Assembly (NCBI GenBank): GCA_043747595.1
Contig: JAYTOX010000080.1
Location: forward strand, 1 to 9,525
Length of the DNA: 9,525 nucleotides
Reading direction: 5' to 3'
From: JADKIH01 sp043747595
Lineage (GTDB): Bacteria; Bacteroidota; Bacteroidia; AKYH767-A; 2013-40CM-41-45
Of the stretch, positions 8,350 to 9,525 are shown piece by piece; position 1 is the first letter of the stretch, and each line of letters starts with the position of its first letter. The position numbers and the translations under genes are program-made. A model generated the notes under the pieces. The model ran no database searches. It worked only from the letters and a program-made list of their open reading frames with translations, and was not told the DNA's origin.

Positions 8350-8363
8350 ATGAGGGGCTTTTC

Positions 8364-8687
8364 TTATTTAAGTAGTGCCATTAATTTATGCTCAGCAAAG
8401 ATAGCATCCATAGTAGCAAAGAGGTTTGACTGTTCTTCTTTAAGTAGCTTCTCAATCAATTTAGGGCGGTTTCAAACATCGTTATCTATATTCTGTTAAT
8501 TGGCATCATTTACGAGAAAAACAAACGTAACTTTTTAACTATCAGCAATTTATGCAGCTATATCAATTGAGGGTCTAATCTCGCCCCTTTCATACTTTCC
8601 AATTATTTCGCCACTTGTTTCAATGGATTTACCCAAATGGCATTGAGTGAGTTTTTTTGCTTTCGGGCGTATGTTATTTTTCTCCAA
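8364..8687 (-). pseudogene. Decayed XRE-family HTH regulator with four in-frame stops
   Basis: Read on the minus strand in a single frame, this stretch encodes a recognisable Cro/C1-type repressor. The helix-turn-helix part reads NNIRPKAKKLTQ, then LGKSIETSGEIIGKYERGE and IRPSIDIAA. A linker follows, and then a C-terminal helical tail NRPKLIEKLLKEEQSNLF and ATMDAIFAEHKLMALLK. The frame is interrupted by TAA at 8550-8552, TAA at 8535-8537, TAA at 8496-8498 and TGA at 8472-8474; the natural stop is TAA at 8364-8366. No frameshift is needed anywhere, so decay is by nonsense substitution. The expected ATG is a TTG at 8685-8687 (LEKNNI), and the first helix looks a few residues short compared with usual family members. 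The gene lies just upstream of the lipoprotein gene in the same direction. A functional protein is very unlikely. Confidence 0.8.
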
Positions 8688-8725
8688 ACGTAATTATATA
8701 TCGTATTTATGAGATTAAATTGAAT

Positions 8726-8737
8726 TTACAAATGTAA
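8726..8737 (-). promoter_or_regulatory. Palindromic operator candidate for the XRE regulator
   Basis: TTACA-AA-TGTAA has perfect 5-bp inverted arms around a 2-bp spacer, 38 bases upstream of the pseudogene's start position. It overlaps the promoter's -7 element. XRE repressors commonly bind such short palindromes in their own promoters, so this is a plausible autoregulatory site left behind by the decayed regulator. Palindrome seen directly; binding is inferred. Confidence 0.45.
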
Positions 8738-8758
8738 GTGAATAATAGGATACTGCAA
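8729..8758 (-). promoter_or_regulatory. Bacteroidota-type promoter for the XRE pseudogene and lipoprotein
   Basis: On the minus strand, TTG (8758-8756) is followed after 19 bases by TACATTTG (8736-8729). This fits the Bacteroidota sigma-ABfr consensus of TTTG around -33 and TAnnTTTG around -7. Transcription would start near 8722, leaving a leader of about 35 bases before the pseudogene. It may now serve only to transcribe the downstream lipoprotein gene. Confidence 0.5.
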
Positions 8759-9003
8759 GCACCAACAAAATTGACCACCCTTTGTCGATTCCAACAGTGT
8801 CTCGTCCTGAAAAAACCTTACAGTTTTTAGATATTAGTCCTGATTTTTCTTGTCAAGTTTGAAATACTAAATTAATATAATTTAAGTAGTCGACCCTCAA
8901 AAAGTCTTGAAACGTGCATGTATCAACAACTTTGCGGTTTAAAGGTTGATAAAAAAATGCAAAAAAAGGAATGAATGTTTAAGTTTTCTTGCAGATTTAC
9001 TTC
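8759..9003. other. Noncoding stretch, apparent insertion-sequence debris and leader of the next transposase
   Basis: No reading frame with protein-like content was found here on either strand. The segment AAATTGACCACCC near 8767-8780 and TGTCTCGTCCTGA at 8798-8810 look like fragments of IS terminal sequence. GTCCTGA is repeated directly at 8804-8810 and 8837-8843. From about 8892 (GACCCTCAAAAAGTC) the DNA probably belongs to the IS5-type element on the right. These assignments rest on impression of motif style, not on a match. Confidence 0.3.
8921..8951 (+). repeat. Hairpin in the leader of the IS5-type transposase
   Basis: TATCAAC, a 2-base bulge and CTTT pair with AAAG and GTTGATA around a 7-base loop, giving an 11-bp stem. 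It lies about 50 bases upstream of the transposase start. It is not followed by a T-run, so it is not a typical terminator. IS leaders often carry such stems, which limit expression from external transcription; whether this one does is inference. Confidence 0.4.
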
Positions 9004-9525
9004 ATGCTTTCAAAAGAAAAATCCACCTCTCAATTGGGCTTTTATAGCACATTTGAAGAACAGTTAAATCATGGACATCCACTTTATAAGTTGAGCAATC
9101 AAATTGATTGGAATGTTTTTGATGAAGCTTTCAAGAAACATTATAGTCCGAATCAAGGTCGACCGGGTAAGCCAATCCGTTTAATGGTTTCACTTTTGAT
9201 TCTCAAACAACTTCGTAATCTAAGCGATGAAAGTGTAGTTGAACAATGGAGCGAAAATGCCTACTACCAATATTTTTCCGGAGAGAAGGTTTTTTCAAGT
9301 AAGCAACCATGTGTGCCTCCTACAGAACTAGTTGAGTTTCGTAAACGAATTGGAGAATCAGGAGTAGAATTAATTTTGAAGGAAAGTATTCGTGTCAATG
9401 GAAACGATGCAGATGACGATCATCTTAGCGGAGACACGACGGTACAGGAGAAAAATATTACGTATCCTACGGATGACAAACTCTACAAGAAAATAATTTC
9501 AAAATGCAGGAGCATTGCAGAGAAA
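9004..9525 (+). CDS. IS5-type transposase, 3'-truncated by the window edge
   Basis: The first 174 residues of a DDE transposase of the IS5 type. The start ATG at 9004 is the first after an in-frame TAA at 8980-8982 and gives the family's usual opening (MLSKEKSTSQLGFYSTFEEQ). Residues about 20-120 form a DUF772-like N-terminal domain, with NHGHPLYKLSNQIDWNVFDE, GRPGKPIRLMVSLLILKQL, NLSDESVVEQWSENAYYQYF and a PTELVEFRKRIGESG stretch. Residues about 142-150 (SGDTTVQEK) begin the DDE catalytic domain, with D144 as the likely first catalytic Asp. The following ITYPTDDKLY is also characteristic. The rest, with the second Asp and the Glu, is beyond the window. It is unrelated to the IS66 element on the left. 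Confidence 0.9.
   Translation, partial: MLSKEKSTSQLGFYSTFEEQLNHGHPLYKLSNQIDWNVFDEAFKKHYSPNQGRPGKPIRLMVSLLILKQLRNLSDESVVEQWSENAYYQYFSGEKVFSSKQPCVPPTELVEFRKRIGESGVELILKESIRVNGNDADDDHLSGDTTVQEKNITYPTDDKLYKKIISKCRSIAEK

Larger units (their letters stand above)
8892..9525 (+). mobile_element. IS5-type insertion sequence, left-hand part
   Basis: The element is inferred from the transposase gene starting at 9004. The left tip is tentatively placed at GACCCTCAAAAAGTC near 8892, about 110 bases before the start codon. The right end is outside the window, so the tip cannot be confirmed by inverted-repeat pairing. Confidence 0.4.

Noticed and set aside
8472..8552. Stop-codon recoding in the XRE-like frame
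   Set aside because: Four internal stops of two types within about 80 bases and a lost ATG are better explained by decay. All other genes here use TAA/TGA as ordinary stops.
1..9525. CRISPR array, tRNA or rRNA genes
   Set aside because: No regularly spaced direct repeats, cloverleaf-like sequences or rRNA-like segments were seen anywhere in the window. The internal repetition in the centre is YD-repeat coding sequence.

Overview
The window is AT-rich DNA that looks like a Bacteroidota (Flavobacteriia or related) accessory region. The evidence is the style of the giant RHS/YD-repeat protein, a TTG-N19-TAnnTTTG promoter of the Bacteroidota sigma type, weak Shine-Dalgarno signals, and an IS66 transposase without zinc-finger cysteines. 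No housekeeping gene is present. Genus cannot be read from the sequence.

Left part (1-1331): the 3' portion of an IS66-family element. It holds the DDE transposase, already open at the left edge, and a probable right inverted repeat ending in GCTTAC at 1331. The element seems to have landed inside the 5' part of a large RHS gene. The RHS reading frame comes straight out of the IS end with no signal peptide, so the native start is lost or lies left of the window.

Centre (1332-7702): a gene of more than 6.3 kb for a Bacteroidota-type RHS/YD-repeat protein. In order it has an N-terminal beta-rich region, a carbohydrate-binding-like insert, a DUF6443-like segment, many YD repeats, a Bacteroidota-specific insert, the RHS-associated core, and a 164-residue variable C-terminal tip. 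The tip matches no toxin family I know and carries two glycine/valine-rich hydrophobic stretches. Thirty-five bases downstream lies a 62-residue protein with two membrane helices (7738-7926). By position, size and topology it is a candidate immunity protein for a membrane-active tip. This pair is the most interesting possibility in the window, and it is inference.

Right part (7927-9525): a small lipoprotein gene on the minus strand converges on the immunity candidate. Immediately upstream of it, in the same direction, is a decayed XRE/HTH regulator. That pseudogene keeps one reading frame over its whole length but carries four internal stop codons. A palindrome (TTACA-AA-TGTAA) overlapping a Bacteroidota promoter sits just upstream, where an autoregulatory operator would be expected. 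The promoter may now serve only the lipoprotein. From about 8760 the DNA looks like insertion-sequence debris. It is followed by the 5' part of an IS5-type transposase (DUF772 plus the start of the DDE domain) that runs off the right edge.

Overall this reads as an RHS polymorphic-toxin locus with its downstream tip/immunity end intact and its upstream secretion end broken by IS66, bounded on the other side by a second IS of a different family.
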